Below are positions 1 to 8,743 of a stretch of DNA of 64,000 nucleotides, in pieces. The stretch covers positions 39,685 through 103,684 of the forward strand of contig CAMDIK010000004.1 of assembly GCA_945898725.1 (NCBI GenBank). Reading direction: 5' to 3'. Origin of the DNA: Rickettsia typhi. GTDB taxonomy: Bacteria > Pseudomonadota > Alphaproteobacteria > Rickettsiales > Deianiraeaceae. The notes under the pieces are model-generated. The model was not told where the DNA came from. It saw only the letters and a list, made by a program, of their open reading frames with translations, and did no database searches. Numbering within the stretch: the first letter of the stretch is position 1; every line of letters starts with the position of its first letter. Position numbers and translations under genes: made by a program.

Positions 1-1598
1 TTTATATAGCCAATTTCAGTGCTAAGTCCCCATTCCGTAACCATTGCACGCGCCATATTTGTTGCCATTTGGATATCTGAAGAAGCCCCAGAAGTTACCT
101 TGTCATATCCAAAAATCATCTCTTCCGCCACGCGCCCCGCCATTGCAACTGCTAAATCTGCATGCATTTTTTCGCGAGTTATGGAAAATCTATCGTCCTC
201 CGGAAGTCTCATTACCATTCCAAGCGCTCTTCCGCGAGGTATAATTGTTGCTTTATGAATCGGGTCAGAAGCCGGAAGCGCCACGCTAACAAGTGCGTGC
301 CCGCCCTCATGGTAAGCCGTAAGCTTTTTCTCCTCATCTTTCATACGAAGTGATTTGCGCTCGCTGCCCATCATAATTTTATCTTTTGCGTCATCAAGAT
401 CTGCATTTGTGATCAAACTTTGCCCCCTTCCTGCAGCAAGTAACGCCCCTTCATTTACCAAATTTGCAAGCTCTGCGCCTGAAAACCCAGGGGTTCCGCG
501 GGCTATCATTTTTATATCCACGTCCGGTGCAAGTTTTACTTTAGAAGTATGCACTTTTAAAATCGCTTCACGCCCATTCATATCTGGCATGGAAACCACA
601 ATTTGCCTATCAAATCTTCCCGGGCGAAGCAGGGCAGGGTCAAGCACGTCAGGGCGATTTGTTGCCGCAAGTATTATAACTCCGGAATTTTCTTCAAAAC
701 CATCCATTTCAACCAGCATTTGATTTAAAGTTTGCTCCCTTTCGTCATTTCCGCCGCCCATTCCAATGCCCCTATGGCGCCCAACTGCGTCAATTTCATC
801 GATAAATACTATGCACGGATTGGATTTTTTAGCCTGGGCAAATAGGTCTCTCACCCTGCTTGCACCAACTCCCACGAACATTTCCACGAAATCTGAACCG
901 GATATAAAAAAGAACGGCACGCCAGCTTCCCCGGCTATGGCTTTTGCAAGAAGGGTTTTACCCGTTCCCGGTTGCCCAACCAACAAGCATCCTTTTGGAA
1001 TTTTTGCACCTATTTTCCTATATTTCATAGGGCTTTTTAGAAAATCTACCATTTCTTCAAGATCTTTTTTTGCCTCATCAATGCCAGCAACATCTGCAAA
1101 TCTGGTTTTTATATCTTTAGGTAGAATGGCTTTTGCCTTACTCTTTCCGAAGGAAAACGGGTTTCCAGACATCATTCCCCCGCCAGATTTTCCACTTCCG
1201 CCACCGTTCATTTGTTTGCTCATGCTTATCCAAAATGCAATAATTAGCAAAAGTGGCAACCACGACAAAAGCATACCCAAAATGCCAAATATTCTATTTG
1301 CAACCCCGCCATTGTCTTTTTTGCGAACTTTAATTTCGGCATGAGATTTTTTTAAGTCATCAATAATTTTTACGCTGTAAAATGGGGAAATGTAGGTAAC
1401 AAATTTCGCATTTTCACTGTCTACCCCGATGATTTTATCTTCATCAATTTCTGCAGATTTCACCTTCCCGGCTTCAGATTTCTGTAAAAATTCTGACATA
1501 ATAATCTCGTTTGGAGCATTTTTTTCGGTAAATATAGTGTCTAAAACGGAATATCCAAGTAAGAAAACCGCCATCCATATAAAAGAATTTTTCAGCAT
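1..1598 (-). CDS. ftsH: ATP-dependent zinc metalloprotease FtsH, C-terminus cut by window edge
   Basis: Membrane-anchored AAA+ protease that degrades misfolded membrane proteins and short-lived regulators. Reading the minus strand from the ATG at 1596-1598 gives an uninterrupted frame of 532 codons to the window edge. Visible parts: first membrane segment about residues 4-20, short periplasmic domain, second membrane segment about 103-126, Walker A GQPGTGKT near 208, Walker B IVFIDEID, the SRH arginine region, and the zinc motif HEGGH near residue 430 (HExxH intact; most relatives have HEAGH). The third zinc ligand Asp lies in a TSGASSD segment. About 80-100 C-terminal residues are missing beyond the edge. 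hemC ends 54 bp upstream, so ftsH may have its own promoter or be read through from the nrdB group. Identity is secure. Confidence 0.97.
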   Translation of the reverse strand, partial: MLKNSFIWMAVFLLGYSVLDTIFTEKNAPNEIIMSEFLQKSEAGKVKSAEIDEDKIIGVDSENAKFVTYISPFYSVKIIDDLKKSHAEIKVRKKDNGGVANRIFGILGMLLSWLPLLLIIAFWISMSKQMNGGGSGKSGGGMMSGNPFSFGKSKAKAILPKDIKTRFADVAGIDEAKKDLEEMVDFLKSPMKYRKIGAKIPKGCLLVGQPGTGKTLLAKAIAGEAGVPFFFISGSDFVEMFVGVGASRVRDLFAQAKKSNPCIVFIDEIDAVGRHRGIGMGGGNDEREQTLNQMLVEMDGFEENSGVIILAATNRPDVLDPALLRPGRFDRQIVVSMPDMNGREAILKVHTSKVKLAPDVDIKMIARGTPGFSGAELANLVNEGALLAAGRGQSLITNADLDDAKDKIMMGSERKSLRMKDEEKKLTAYHEGGHALVSVALPASDPIHKATIIPRGRALGMVMRLPEDDRFSITREKMHADLAVAMAGRVAEEMIFGYDKVTSGASSDIQMATNMARAMVTEWGLSTEIGYI

Positions 1599-1652
1599 TG
1601 ATTAAAAAAACACACCCGCACTATATACTATGTAAACAAATATTTTAGTAAG

Positions 1653-2573
1653 TCAAGTTTTAATTTTTTTTACGTAATTTACCAGGTCTAAAATTGCCTG
1701 ATCTGCGCTATGAATATTGCAAATTTTTTCAGTAAAAATTGAGTCAAATGTTGTGGTATTTACAAAGCCAATCTTGATTTTAACCTGACTATTCTGCATT
1801 TTTTTTGCATTACAGGAAATAGGAGTTTGGCAGGAGCTATCCAGCATTGCCGCGAATTTTCGCTCGATATTTGCCTCAAAAAAAGATGTTTTATGGCAGG
1901 TTTTTTGAATAGCTTTTTTGATAATTTCACTTGCATTATCCAGGGTTTCAATTCCAATAATACCTTGCCCAATTGCCGGTGGAAAATTACTATCGCATAT
2001 CTTGTGGGAGTATTTAATATGGCGAAAATACTTCATTCGTTTAATGGCGCAATATGAAAGAATTATACCGTCAATATTGAGGTTTTTCATTTTTTCAATT
2101 CGTGAATTAACATTTCCGCGAAGTGGAATAATTTCCAAATCCGGTCTAATTTTCTGTAAAAACATTTTCCTACGAATGGATGATGTGCCAATTTTTCCGC
2201 CGCTGGGCACGGAATTCAAATTTTTGTAGGTATTTGAGAAAAATCCATCGTGCGCAGTACATCTTTTTAACACGGAAACAATCTCAATTCCTGGAGATTT
2301 TTCACATGGCAAATCTTTTACTGAATGCACGGCGCAGTCAATTCTTCCATCTTGCAATGCAAGGTGTAACTCGTTTGTAAACAAGCCTTTAACGCCAAAT
2401 TTTTCGGGAATCGCACCTTCCAATCTATCATCTCCACTGGTTTTAATTGGCACAATCTGGCATTTAAACGCCCCGCCAAGCCCGGCTTTATCTAGGGCTT
2501 TAATAAAAAATCTGGTTTGTTTTATTGCAAGTTTACTAGTTCTAGTGCCGATTTTTAAAATGATTTTACCCAT
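1653..2573 (-). CDS. hemC: Porphobilinogen deaminase (hydroxymethylbilane synthase)
   Basis: Condenses four porphobilinogens to hydroxymethylbilane in cytosolic tetrapyrrole synthesis. The 306-residue length is normal. The N-terminus has the family's IGTRTSKLA segment, followed by HSVKDLP and a GTSSIRR-type substrate loop. The dipyrromethane-cofactor cysteine lies in SSCQTPI near residue 245; the family usually has GGCxxPI. The ATG at 2571-2573 begins a typical N-terminus. trmL ends 9 bp upstream, so the gene is probably the last or penultimate member of an nrdB-pap2-trmL-hemC transcript. Its pathway partner hemD lies about 42 kb away at 44846-45484. Confidence 0.95.
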   Translation of the reverse strand: MGKIILKIGTRTSKLAIKQTRFFIKALDKAGLGGAFKCQIVPIKTSGDDRLEGAIPEKFGVKGLFTNELHLALQDGRIDCAVHSVKDLPCEKSPGIEIVSVLKRCTAHDGFFSNTYKNLNSVPSGGKIGTSSIRRKMFLQKIRPDLEIIPLRGNVNSRIEKMKNLNIDGIILSYCAIKRMKYFRHIKYSHKICDSNFPPAIGQGIIGIETLDNASEIIKKAIQKTCHKTSFFEANIERKFAAMLDSSCQTPISCNAKKMQNSQVKIKIGFVNTTTFDSIFTEKICNIHSADQAILDLVNYVKKIKT

Positions 2574-2582
2574 ATAAATTCC

Positions 2583-3032
2583 CTAATTCTCACTCAATTG
2601 ACGTACCGCTTCGCTTGTTACAATTCCAACTGTTATTGCTAAATTCAATGAGCGCATATTATTTTTCATCACAACGCAAATTCTTTCATCAACTTGTTCG
2701 TGAACTTCCGTGGTAACCCCTGCAGATTCCGAGCCAAATAGCAATATATCATCATTTTGAAACCTATATTTTGTATATTCTTTTTCACTCTTCGTGGTGA
2801 GTAAAATAATATTTCCATTACCGGCACTTGCGCGAAATTCTTCAAAATTTAAGAACTTATTTATCTCAAAATTCGCCCCATAATCAAGCATTGAACGCTT
2901 AACTTCGCGCGAATCCAAAATAAATCCCGTGGGTAATATTACATCAATCGAATTAATGCCAAAGCACGCAAGCGACCGAATAATAGTACCAAAATTTCCC
3001 GGCATGTCTGGCCGAAACAGACAAATTCTCAT
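2583..3032 (-). CDS. trmL: tRNA (cytidine(34)-2'-O)-methyltransferase TrmL
   Basis: SPOUT-class methyltransferase that 2'-O-methylates the wobble base of certain tRNA-Leu. At 149 residues it has the compact single-domain size of TrmL. Seen in order: PGNFGTIIRS near the N-terminus (the GNxGxxxR motif), the knot motif LLFGSESAGV near residue 100, and NNMRSLNLAITVGI near 127 that completes the trefoil knot and the SAM site. The start overlaps the end of the PAP2 gene by 4 bp (ATGA type), which fixes the start and suggests translational coupling. Other small SPOUT enzymes are possible but less likely. Confidence 0.92.
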   Translation of the reverse strand: MRICLFRPDMPGNFGTIIRSLACFGINSIDVILPTGFILDSREVKRSMLDYGANFEINKFLNFEEFRASAGNGNIILLTTKSEKEYTKYRFQNDDILLFGSESAGVTTEVHEQVDERICVVMKNNMRSLNLAITVGIVTSEAVRQLSEN

Positions 3033-3763
3033 ATTTTAATTGGCTGATTCACGAAGTCTTTAATTTTTTTCACAATTGCAATCCTTGCGGCGATGAAGTT
3101 AATCACCAATAATAAGAGGAAATTTGTATAATATCCGCATAGCCCGCCAACAACAAATCCGCCCACAACATCATAAACATCGTGCCTGTTGCAATAAATT
3201 CTGGAAATTCCCGTGGCAAGCCCAAGCGCGTAAAATGGAACGCCTATTTTTGCCCCGTAAAACCTGTGTAAAAATCCACCCAGAACAACAGTTCCAGAGG
3301 TATGTCCCGAGGGAAATGACTTATAATTTGAGCCATCCGGGCGTTTTTTATGAAACAAAGTTTTCATTCCATGAGACACTGCATAAGTTGACATAAGCGT
3401 TAAATTATAGTAACCCCCGGCAATTGAAGAATTGAATATCCCAGGTAAAACCTGCGGAATAAGCCAGGCAGATCGCAAATAAACCGTTGCAACTTCGTCG
3501 GTTAAAATCTGACCATCAGTCTTCCCAATCATTTTAAAAAATTTCTCTTTACCCTCTTGTTTGGTGAGGATTTTACCGTCTTCACCGTGCATTAAATCAA
3601 CTTTGTGAATTTGGGTTTTATTTTTCGTCCAATCTATACCAAATTTATGCGGAAATAACTTGAAAACCACAACACCACCAGCCAAAAACAGAGAAGTAAC
3701 CAGCATTATAACGTCCAATCTGGTTTTAATTCTGCAGAATTTTAATATACTTTTTACACACAT
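3029..3763 (-). CDS. PAP2-family membrane phosphatase
   Basis: Type 2 phosphatidic acid phosphatase superfamily protein of 244 residues. The three motifs are visible: KKRPDGSNYK (KxxxxxxRP-like), PSGHTSG near residue 150, and SRIYCNRHDVYDVVGG (SRxxxxxHxxxDV) near 187, giving the catalytic His pair. Hydrophobic segments near residues 17-36 and at the C-terminus place it in the inner membrane. It could dephosphorylate undecaprenyl diphosphate, lipid A or phosphatidylglycerophosphate; pgsA elsewhere in the window makes the last attractive, but this is only inference. nrdB lies 12 bp upstream and trmL overlaps downstream. Confidence 0.88.
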   Translation of the reverse strand: MCVKSILKFCRIKTRLDVIMLVTSLFLAGGVVVFKLFPHKFGIDWTKNKTQIHKVDLMHGEDGKILTKQEGKEKFFKMIGKTDGQILTDEVATVYLRSAWLIPQVLPGIFNSSIAGGYYNLTLMSTYAVSHGMKTLFHKKRPDGSNYKSFPSGHTSGTVVLGGFLHRFYGAKIGVPFYALGLATGISRIYCNRHDVYDVVGGFVVGGLCGYYTNFLLLLVINFIAARIAIVKKIKDFVNQPIKI

Positions 3764-3775
3764 ATTTTAATAAAA

Positions 3776-4768
3776 TTATATTAATTCAGACCTTACATTA
3801 TGCACTTCGAAGGCATCTTCCCAGGTTCCAAGAGTTGCAGATTTTGAATATTCCGTTGCACGAACTTCGAAAAAATTTGCATGCTCAACGCCATTTAAAA
3901 TGGGGTCAAGCCAGGATTGCAATGGATTTTCCGCGGCTTCAAATATCGCTTCAATTCCTAATTGATTTAGCCTTCTGTTTGCAATAAATCTAATATATTG
4001 CTTCACTTCGCCGGCGGTTAAGCCTTCTACAGCGCCGTCAATTTCAAATGCAAGATCGATGAAATCGTCTTCCAATTCAACCATTCTTTTGCAAACTTGC
4101 TTAATTGTTTCAAATAGTTTAGGGGTTTTAATTTCAGGATTTTCATTGATAAATTCGTGAAATAGGCGAATAATGCTTAGGGTGTGCAAAGTTTCATCGC
4201 GCACAGACCATGTGATAATTTGCCCCATTCCCTTCATTTTTCCAAAGCGGGTAAAGTTTAACAAAATTGCAAAAGATGAAAATAACTGCATTCCTTCGGT
4301 AAAAGCGCCAAAAACCGCAAGAGTGAGGGCAATTCCCTCCTTATCGTTATGCTTAAAATCATGTAGATAGTCATATTTCGCCTTCATTTGGGCGTATTTT
4401 AAAAATTCTTGATACAAATCATCAGACATTCCAAGAGTTTCCACAAGGTGCGAATAGGCTACAACGTGTATTGTTTCCATTGAGGAAAATGCAGAGAGCA
4501 TCATTTGAATTTCCACGGGTTTGAAAATGCTGGCATATTTCGTCATATAACAGTCGTTTACCTCAATATCCATTTGGGTAAATAGCCTAAATATCTGGGT
4601 GCAAAGGTTCTTTTCCGCGGTTGTAAGTTTGTATTTCCAGTCACGAATATCATCAGCCATCGGCACTTCCTCGGGCAGCCAATGTGTTTGCTGTTGCATC
4701 TTCCAAGCCTCAAAAGCCCAAACGTACTCAAATGGCTTAAACGCCTTTCTTTCTACTAATAAACCCAT
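3776..4768 (-). CDS. nrdB: Class Ia ribonucleotide reductase, beta (radical) subunit
   Basis: Supplies the tyrosyl radical for reduction of ribonucleotides by NrdA, which is not in this window. The length of 330 residues and the sequence fit the alphaproteobacterial NrdB type. Iron ligands and the radical Tyr can be seen: Asp in TQMDIEVND, Glu and His plus Tyr in METIHVVAYSH, Glu in FGAFTEGMQ, and Glu plus His in SVRDETLHTLS. The ATG at 4766-4768 is preceded by a good promoter (TTGAAT-18-TATAAG). It heads a minus-strand group with the PAP2 gene, trmL and hemC at gaps of -4 to 12 bp. Confidence 0.97.
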   Translation of the reverse strand: MGLLVERKAFKPFEYVWAFEAWKMQQQTHWLPEEVPMADDIRDWKYKLTTAEKNLCTQIFRLFTQMDIEVNDCYMTKYASIFKPVEIQMMLSAFSSMETIHVVAYSHLVETLGMSDDLYQEFLKYAQMKAKYDYLHDFKHNDKEGIALTLAVFGAFTEGMQLFSSFAILLNFTRFGKMKGMGQIITWSVRDETLHTLSIIRLFHEFINENPEIKTPKLFETIKQVCKRMVELEDDFIDLAFEIDGAVEGLTAGEVKQYIRFIANRRLNQLGIEAIFEAAENPLQSWLDPILNGVEHANFFEVRATEYSKSATLGTWEDAFEVHNVRSELI

Positions 4769-4789
4769 ATTTTATAATCAATAGATAGC

Positions 4790-4819
4790 CTTATATGGCA
4801 TTTACAAATTAAGATTCAA
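4790..4819 (-). promoter_or_regulatory. Promoter of the nrdB group
   Basis: On the minus strand, TTGAAT (4819-4814), an 18-bp spacer and TATAAG (4795-4790) match a sigma-70 promoter about 20 bp upstream of the nrdB start. No clear NrdR box was seen. Confidence 0.55.
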
Positions 4820-4906
4820 GCCTTTTCTTTCCACTTGACTAATATTTTATTACCCCTGAAGAATAGGTACTTTTTGGGTAAAATATTGTTTACAGAAAGA
4901 GAGCGA

Positions 4907-5551
4907 ATGATAATAAGAAACTGCGAATTAGAGCGTGGAAGGTTTTTGCATTTGGCAAGAAGCATACAGCCACCGGCTAGGTCTGAATTGCAAATTCTAA
5001 AGCAAAAACTTGAAAGGCAAAGATTGGTGCAAATTTCCTCCTTGCAACGCACAAGTGTTGGCGCAATGCTTGGTAAAGATTTGGGAGTTATAAATCGAGG
5101 TAGGGCAAATTATCGGCAAAGAGTTCTGGTTATTCGTTTTTTCCACCGGGCTTTAAGAAATGTTGGGCTTTTGGCAATGCCTTCGCTGCGCGGAATTAGT
5201 CTAACTTTCGCAGAAAAAAGGCTATTAATGCGAATTATTATGAAAAAGCGCCAATATCTTGATATGGTGCTAACAGAACACAAAAAACATCACCAAAAAG
5301 TACTGGATTCACTCAAAAAAACCCAGCCACAGACTGAAATATCGCGCTTTAGAGAAAAATTGCTATCTCTGGACCGTGATTGCAATTCACGAACTATTCG
5401 CGGATATTCCGGGAAAAATACATTCGGGAAAACTGCAGACAACGCCAAAAGCAAGGCAGATTCACAAGATTGCGATGAAAGTTTAAAATACTGGAGGAAT
5501 AAAATTCGCCAATCTCGCGAAGATGTTTACAAAACTTTCCTTGGGAAATAG
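4907..5551 (+). CDS. Basic orphan protein, unknown function
   Basis: Not recognised. The frame is open from a TTG at 4835, but that TTG lies inside TTGACT, a likely -35 box, and AAAGAGAG sits just before the ATG at 4907, so I chose 4907 (214 residues). The product is very rich in Arg, Lys and Gln, with heptad-like helical stretches (for example ERQRLVQISSLQR and FAEKRLLMRIIMKKRQ) and no signal peptide or membrane segment. It is flanked by nrdB (divergent) and the LysM gene (convergent, 16 bp apart). A nucleic-acid-binding or structural role is possible but unsupported. That it is coding rests on length, the start context and its exact fit between neighbours. Confidence 0.6.
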   Translation: MIIRNCELERGRFLHLARSIQPPARSELQILKQKLERQRLVQISSLQRTSVGAMLGKDLGVINRGRANYRQRVLVIRFFHRALRNVGLLAMPSLRGISLTFAEKRLLMRIIMKKRQYLDMVLTEHKKHHQKVLDSLKKTQPQTEISRFREKLLSLDRDCNSRTIRGYSGKNTFGKTADNAKSKADSQDCDESLKYWRNKIRQSREDVYKTFLGK

Positions 5552-5567
5552 TAACTTTGCTACAGTT

Positions 5568-6569
5568 TTAATCCAAATATTTTGCCGGGTCGTCAAATTC
5601 ACCATTTTTTCTAATAAAAAATGACATTTCCGCGTTGTAATAACCTATTAAATCACCAACTTTTATTGAGTCGCCTTTTTTAACTTTTACATCTGCAATA
5701 TTTCCGTAAAGCAGGGTGTACTGCGGGTCATGCTTCACAATTACCAATGTTTTTAAGGTGCTAACGCTGTTTCCAACGTACAAAACAACGCCTGGGCTTG
5801 CAGACAAGGCTTCAGCCATTTTCTCTGTATCATTGGTGAATTTTACACCTTTCCCGTTGTCAACCGTGCTGTAAGATCGGTTTCGCGCCGGGTATGGGAA
5901 AGTTTTTTTATTGCCTGAATTCTTTGAGCTGGGCACAATTTCCGGCTTTGTTGTTGCAGTTAGAGCATCTGAATCAGAAGATGGCAAATCGTCACTTACA
6001 ACTGGGGGTTGTGCAGTTTTTATGGTTAAATCTTTAGATGTTTCACTAGTCTTGCTTGGGGAATTCGCACCCGGAATTTTAATTTTTTGCCCAACTTTCA
6101 GGGTCTCGGAAGACATGCCATTAAGTGTCATGATATCTTTTTTGAATATTTTGTATCTATCCGCCAAAACAGAGAGAGACTCGCCAGGCTTTACAATATG
6201 AGAATCAGAATTGCTTTGCACAATTGGCTTTTCAGCTGGGTGATTTGAAGTTTTACCCTCTGGCTTGGTTGAAATTGTTTGCACTACAGGCTGTGTTTTG
6301 TCTTGTTTTACGCTTGATTTTGCTGCCGATAAAGACTTATTTATCGGAATATTTATCTTTTGCCCAACGCGCACTTTTGACTGGTCAAGATTCCCGTTTG
6401 CCTCAAGAATATCTTTGATTTTCACATTGTACTTGTCTGATAAATGCGACATAGTTTCGCCAGGTTGAACAATGTGCACCTGATTTGAATCTGCTGCTAT
6501 TGCTGTATAATTGCAGCAAAATATATTAAAAATTAACAATAAACCCCAGGTTATAAAGGAAAAATTCAT
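5568..6569 (-). CDS. LysM repeat protein with degenerate LytM (M23) domain, NlpD-like
   Basis: Exported peptidoglycan-binding protein of 333 residues. It has an N-terminal signal peptide (about 1-26, hydrophobic core FITWGLLLIFNIFCC), then two LysM domains (about 30-73 and 122-164, each with a VxPGE and a KVGQKIxIP end), a Ser/Thr/Pro/Lys-rich linker, and a C-terminal LytM/M23-like beta domain (about 245-333). The M23 zinc site looks degenerate: the usual YAH segment reads LYGN, with only a KHD His retained. That fits NlpD/EnvC-type proteins, which activate amidases rather than cut murein. So it probably helps cell separation; the partner amidase is not in the window. Confidence 0.82.
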   Translation of the reverse strand: MNFSFITWGLLLIFNIFCCNYTAIAADSNQVHIVQPGETMSHLSDKYNVKIKDILEANGNLDQSKVRVGQKINIPINKSLSAAKSSVKQDKTQPVVQTISTKPEGKTSNHPAEKPIVQSNSDSHIVKPGESLSVLADRYKIFKKDIMTLNGMSSETLKVGQKIKIPGANSPSKTSETSKDLTIKTAQPPVVSDDLPSSDSDALTATTKPEIVPSSKNSGNKKTFPYPARNRSYSTVDNGKGVKFTNDTEKMAEALSASPGVVLYVGNSVSTLKTLVIVKHDPQYTLLYGNIADVKVKKGDSIKVGDLIGYYNAEMSFFIRKNGEFDDPAKYLD

Positions 6570-6647
6570 ACCAATAAAAACTTAACACTAGTATTTAACA
6601 CATAAAATATATTGTGCAACTTTTTTTTATATAAAAAAGCAAATTTT

Positions 6648-7487
6648 TCATTTACCCAGTAAATTCAAGGGAATTTTGATAAACTTCGGCAACTTTCCTG
6701 CAAGTAAATTCACATGAAGTGAGGGTAATATCAGGTGCGGAACGGGCAAATTCACCTGTGATGCAAGCATTTTTGCGATATAATCTTCCTTTTTTGTATC
6801 TTTATTGATGGAAATATTGCTTTGCTTTTCCTCTTTCACGGTTGTTATGATGATCGGATTTGCATTATTTTGTGGATATTCATGCCCAACGCAGATTTTT
6901 GTGCCTTCCGGCAGCTGGTAAATTTTTTGAATTGAGTCAAAAAGCTCTTCGCTGCTTCCGCCGGGAAAATCCGTTCTTGCGGTGCCGACGGATGGGGAAA
7001 AAATAGTGTCCCCCGTGAATAAATATTCGCCGGAAAAATAGCATACGCAAGCTGGGGTGTGCCCGGGTGTGAAGATAACTTTTACCCTGATTTCACCTAT
7101 GTAAAATTCCTCGCCATCTTGCCAAAGTTTGTCAAACTGCGCACCGTTTTCAAGTATATTTTCGTCTTCAAAAACCCCCTTCCAATAGGACAAAACCTTC
7201 GTTATATTCGCTCCAATTGCAACTTTTCCGCCAAGTTTTGACTTTATATATTGTGCCGCGGTTAAGTGATCTGCATGTACATGGGTTTCCAAAATCCACT
7301 CAAGCTCCAGGTTGTTTACCTGGATAAATTTGATAATTTTATCGGCATTTTCGGCGTAAGTAGCCCCGCTGGATGGGTTGTAATCTAGTACCGAATCTAT
7401 AACTGCGCACTTGCGATTTTCCAAATCGGTAACAACGTAACTTGCAGTTTTTGTGCGCTGGGAATCAAAAAAAACTTCTACTTTCAT
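6648..7487 (-). CDS. blh: Persulfide dioxygenase-like metallo-beta-lactamase-fold protein (Blh/ETHE1 type)
   Basis: Probably oxidises glutathione persulfide to sulfite. Of 279 residues, the core shows THVHADHLTA (HxHxDH) near residue 66, TPGHTP near 136, the FTGDTIF segment (Asp ligand) near 157, and VGHEY near 200. Blh/ETHE1 proteins share the HADH, GDxxF and GHxY pattern. It ends a minus-strand operon after a rhodanese (18 bp gap), a TSUP exporter and a second rhodanese, the same set of functions as the bigR/cst sulfide-detoxification operons. Glyoxalase II is an alternative on fold alone, but the context argues for persulfide chemistry. Confidence 0.85.
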   Translation of the reverse strand: MKVEVFFDSQRTKTASYVVTDLENRKCAVIDSVLDYNPSSGATYAENADKIIKFIQVNNLELEWILETHVHADHLTAAQYIKSKLGGKVAIGANITKVLSYWKGVFEDENILENGAQFDKLWQDGEEFYIGEIRVKVIFTPGHTPACVCYFSGEYLFTGDTIFSPSVGTARTDFPGGSSEELFDSIQKIYQLPEGTKICVGHEYPQNNANPIIITTVKEEKQSNISINKDTKKEDYIAKMLASQVNLPVPHLILPSLHVNLLAGKLPKFIKIPLNLLGK

Positions 7488-7505
7488 GAAACTATCTTAT
7501 ATATT

Positions 7506-7910
7506 TTATGCACCACCTGCGCAAGATCCCCCGGAATTATTGGAAGATTTGTCATATTGCTTGCCACCTGCGCAAGAGCCACTGCCTCCCCCTGATTCTT
7601 TAATATTTTTCGCAAAATTCCAGGCAATTATGCCACCTTCCAGGTTGTAAACTTCTAGTTCATTATCATATTCCATCAACATTTGACATGCGCGCATGCT
7701 TCTTCCTCCGCTTTTGCAATGAATTACAATTTTCTTCCCGTTTTTTGCGATATTTTTCACCTGTTCAAAAGTTAGCGTACCAAGCGGAATTAGCACTGCC
7801 CCCGGTATATTTGACTCATTATATTCCATTTTTTCACGCACATCTATTAGATTTACAGCCTCCTGCGCGATTAATTTTTGCAAATCTTGCACTTCCATTA
7901 GATGAATCAT
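7506..7910 (-). CDS. Single-domain rhodanese with duplicated SCAGG tail
   Basis: Sulfurtransferase of 134 residues. The rhodanese domain spans about 1-100 with the active-site loop HCKSGGRS near residue 65, so the persulfide-carrying Cys is present. Beyond the domain lies a tail of about 28 residues, rich in Gly and Ser and holding SCAGG twice; the DNA behind it has an exact 14-bp direct repeat (7513-7526 and 7564-7577). The extra cysteines could hold sulfur or metal, which is speculation. Between TSUP (56 bp upstream) and blh (18 bp downstream), it should pass persulfide sulfur to the dioxygenase or generate thiosulfate. Confidence 0.88.
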   Translation of the reverse strand: MIHLMEVQDLQKLIAQEAVNLIDVREKMEYNESNIPGAVLIPLGTLTFEQVKNIAKNGKKIVIHCKSGGRSMRACQMLMEYDNELEVYNLEGGIIAWNFAKNIKESGGGSGSCAGGKQYDKSSNNSGGSCAGGA

Positions 7911-7966
7911 AGCAATATCTTATATATAAAACATATTATTATGCTTATAATATATGTCAAGTGGTT

Positions 7967-8743
7967 TTAGAAAAATTCGGTAATTAAAACCGCAATACCT
8001 ATCACAAGCGTGAAACCTGCAAACATGAATTTTACCTTATTATTATTGATATTTTTGCCATACTTCACCCCAGTTAACATTCCCGCAATTGACGCTAGCA
8101 ACATTGGTAATAAAATACTATAAGATATGGAAATATCGTGGAAAATATCAATTGCTATGGCCAGTGCGCAGTTCGCAAAAATAATAAAAAGCGAGGTTCC
8201 AATAGCATATTTTATGTCTAATTTTAGCAAGTGATAAAGCGCAGGAATTATTAAAAAACCCCCGCCAATACCGAGTATTCCAATAATTATCCCAATTAAA
8301 ATTCCTAAAAATAGCGCATATATGGTATATTTTTTACCTGTTTTTAGGGCGTTATTTCGCCTGAAAAGCACCATTGCCGCTGCATTGACTATCATCAAGA
8401 TTGCAAAAATGCACATTAGAACCTTGCTTTTTTGAACGCCGAAAATTACCTCAGGAATTGCCGGAAGCAGTAAATATTTTGCAATAATTATACCGAAAAC
8501 TGACGGAATTGCAAGTGGCATGGCATTTTTAAACTTTGTCAATCCTTGTTTTGAATATGATATAAAGCCGCAAAATGCTGTAAAGCCTACTAAATAAAAG
8601 GAATATGAGACCGCAGAAACCGGGTTTGTTTTCATTAAATATACCATAATCGGCACGGTAAAAATTGAGCCCCCAGCACCTATTATTCCAAAAGTTGCAC
8701 CTGATATAAAAAATGCAAAAAGCGCTAAAATCATAAGCTGCAA
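7967..8743 (-). CDS. TSUP-family sulfite/organosulfur exporter (TauE/SafE type)
   Basis: Inner-membrane protein of 258 residues with about 7-8 hydrophobic helices and two internally similar halves, each opening with a Gly-rich segment (GIIGAGGSIFTVPIMVY near residue 20 and GILGIGGGFLIIPALYH near 150), the hallmark of the TauE/SafE family. In this operon it most likely exports sulfite made by the persulfide dioxygenase. Its start overlaps the upstream rhodanese-DUF2892 gene by 13 bp, which indicates one transcript. Confidence 0.9.
   Translation of the reverse strand: MQLMILALFAFFISGATFGIIGAGGSIFTVPIMVYLMKTNPVSAVSYSFYLVGFTAFCGFISYSKQGLTKFKNAMPLAIPSVFGIIIAKYLLLPAIPEVIFGVQKSKVLMCIFAILMIVNAAAMVLFRRNNALKTGKKYTIYALFLGILIGIIIGILGIGGGFLIIPALYHLLKLDIKYAIGTSLFIIFANCALAIAIDIFHDISISYSILLPMLLASIAGMLTGVKYGKNINNNKVKFMFAGFTLVIGIAVLITEFF

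Noticed and set aside
766..1344. 192-codon plus-strand ORF, and others at 19-258 and 355-723
   Set aside because: They are antisense to ftsH, whose minus-strand frame shows all AAA+ and zinc-protease motifs.
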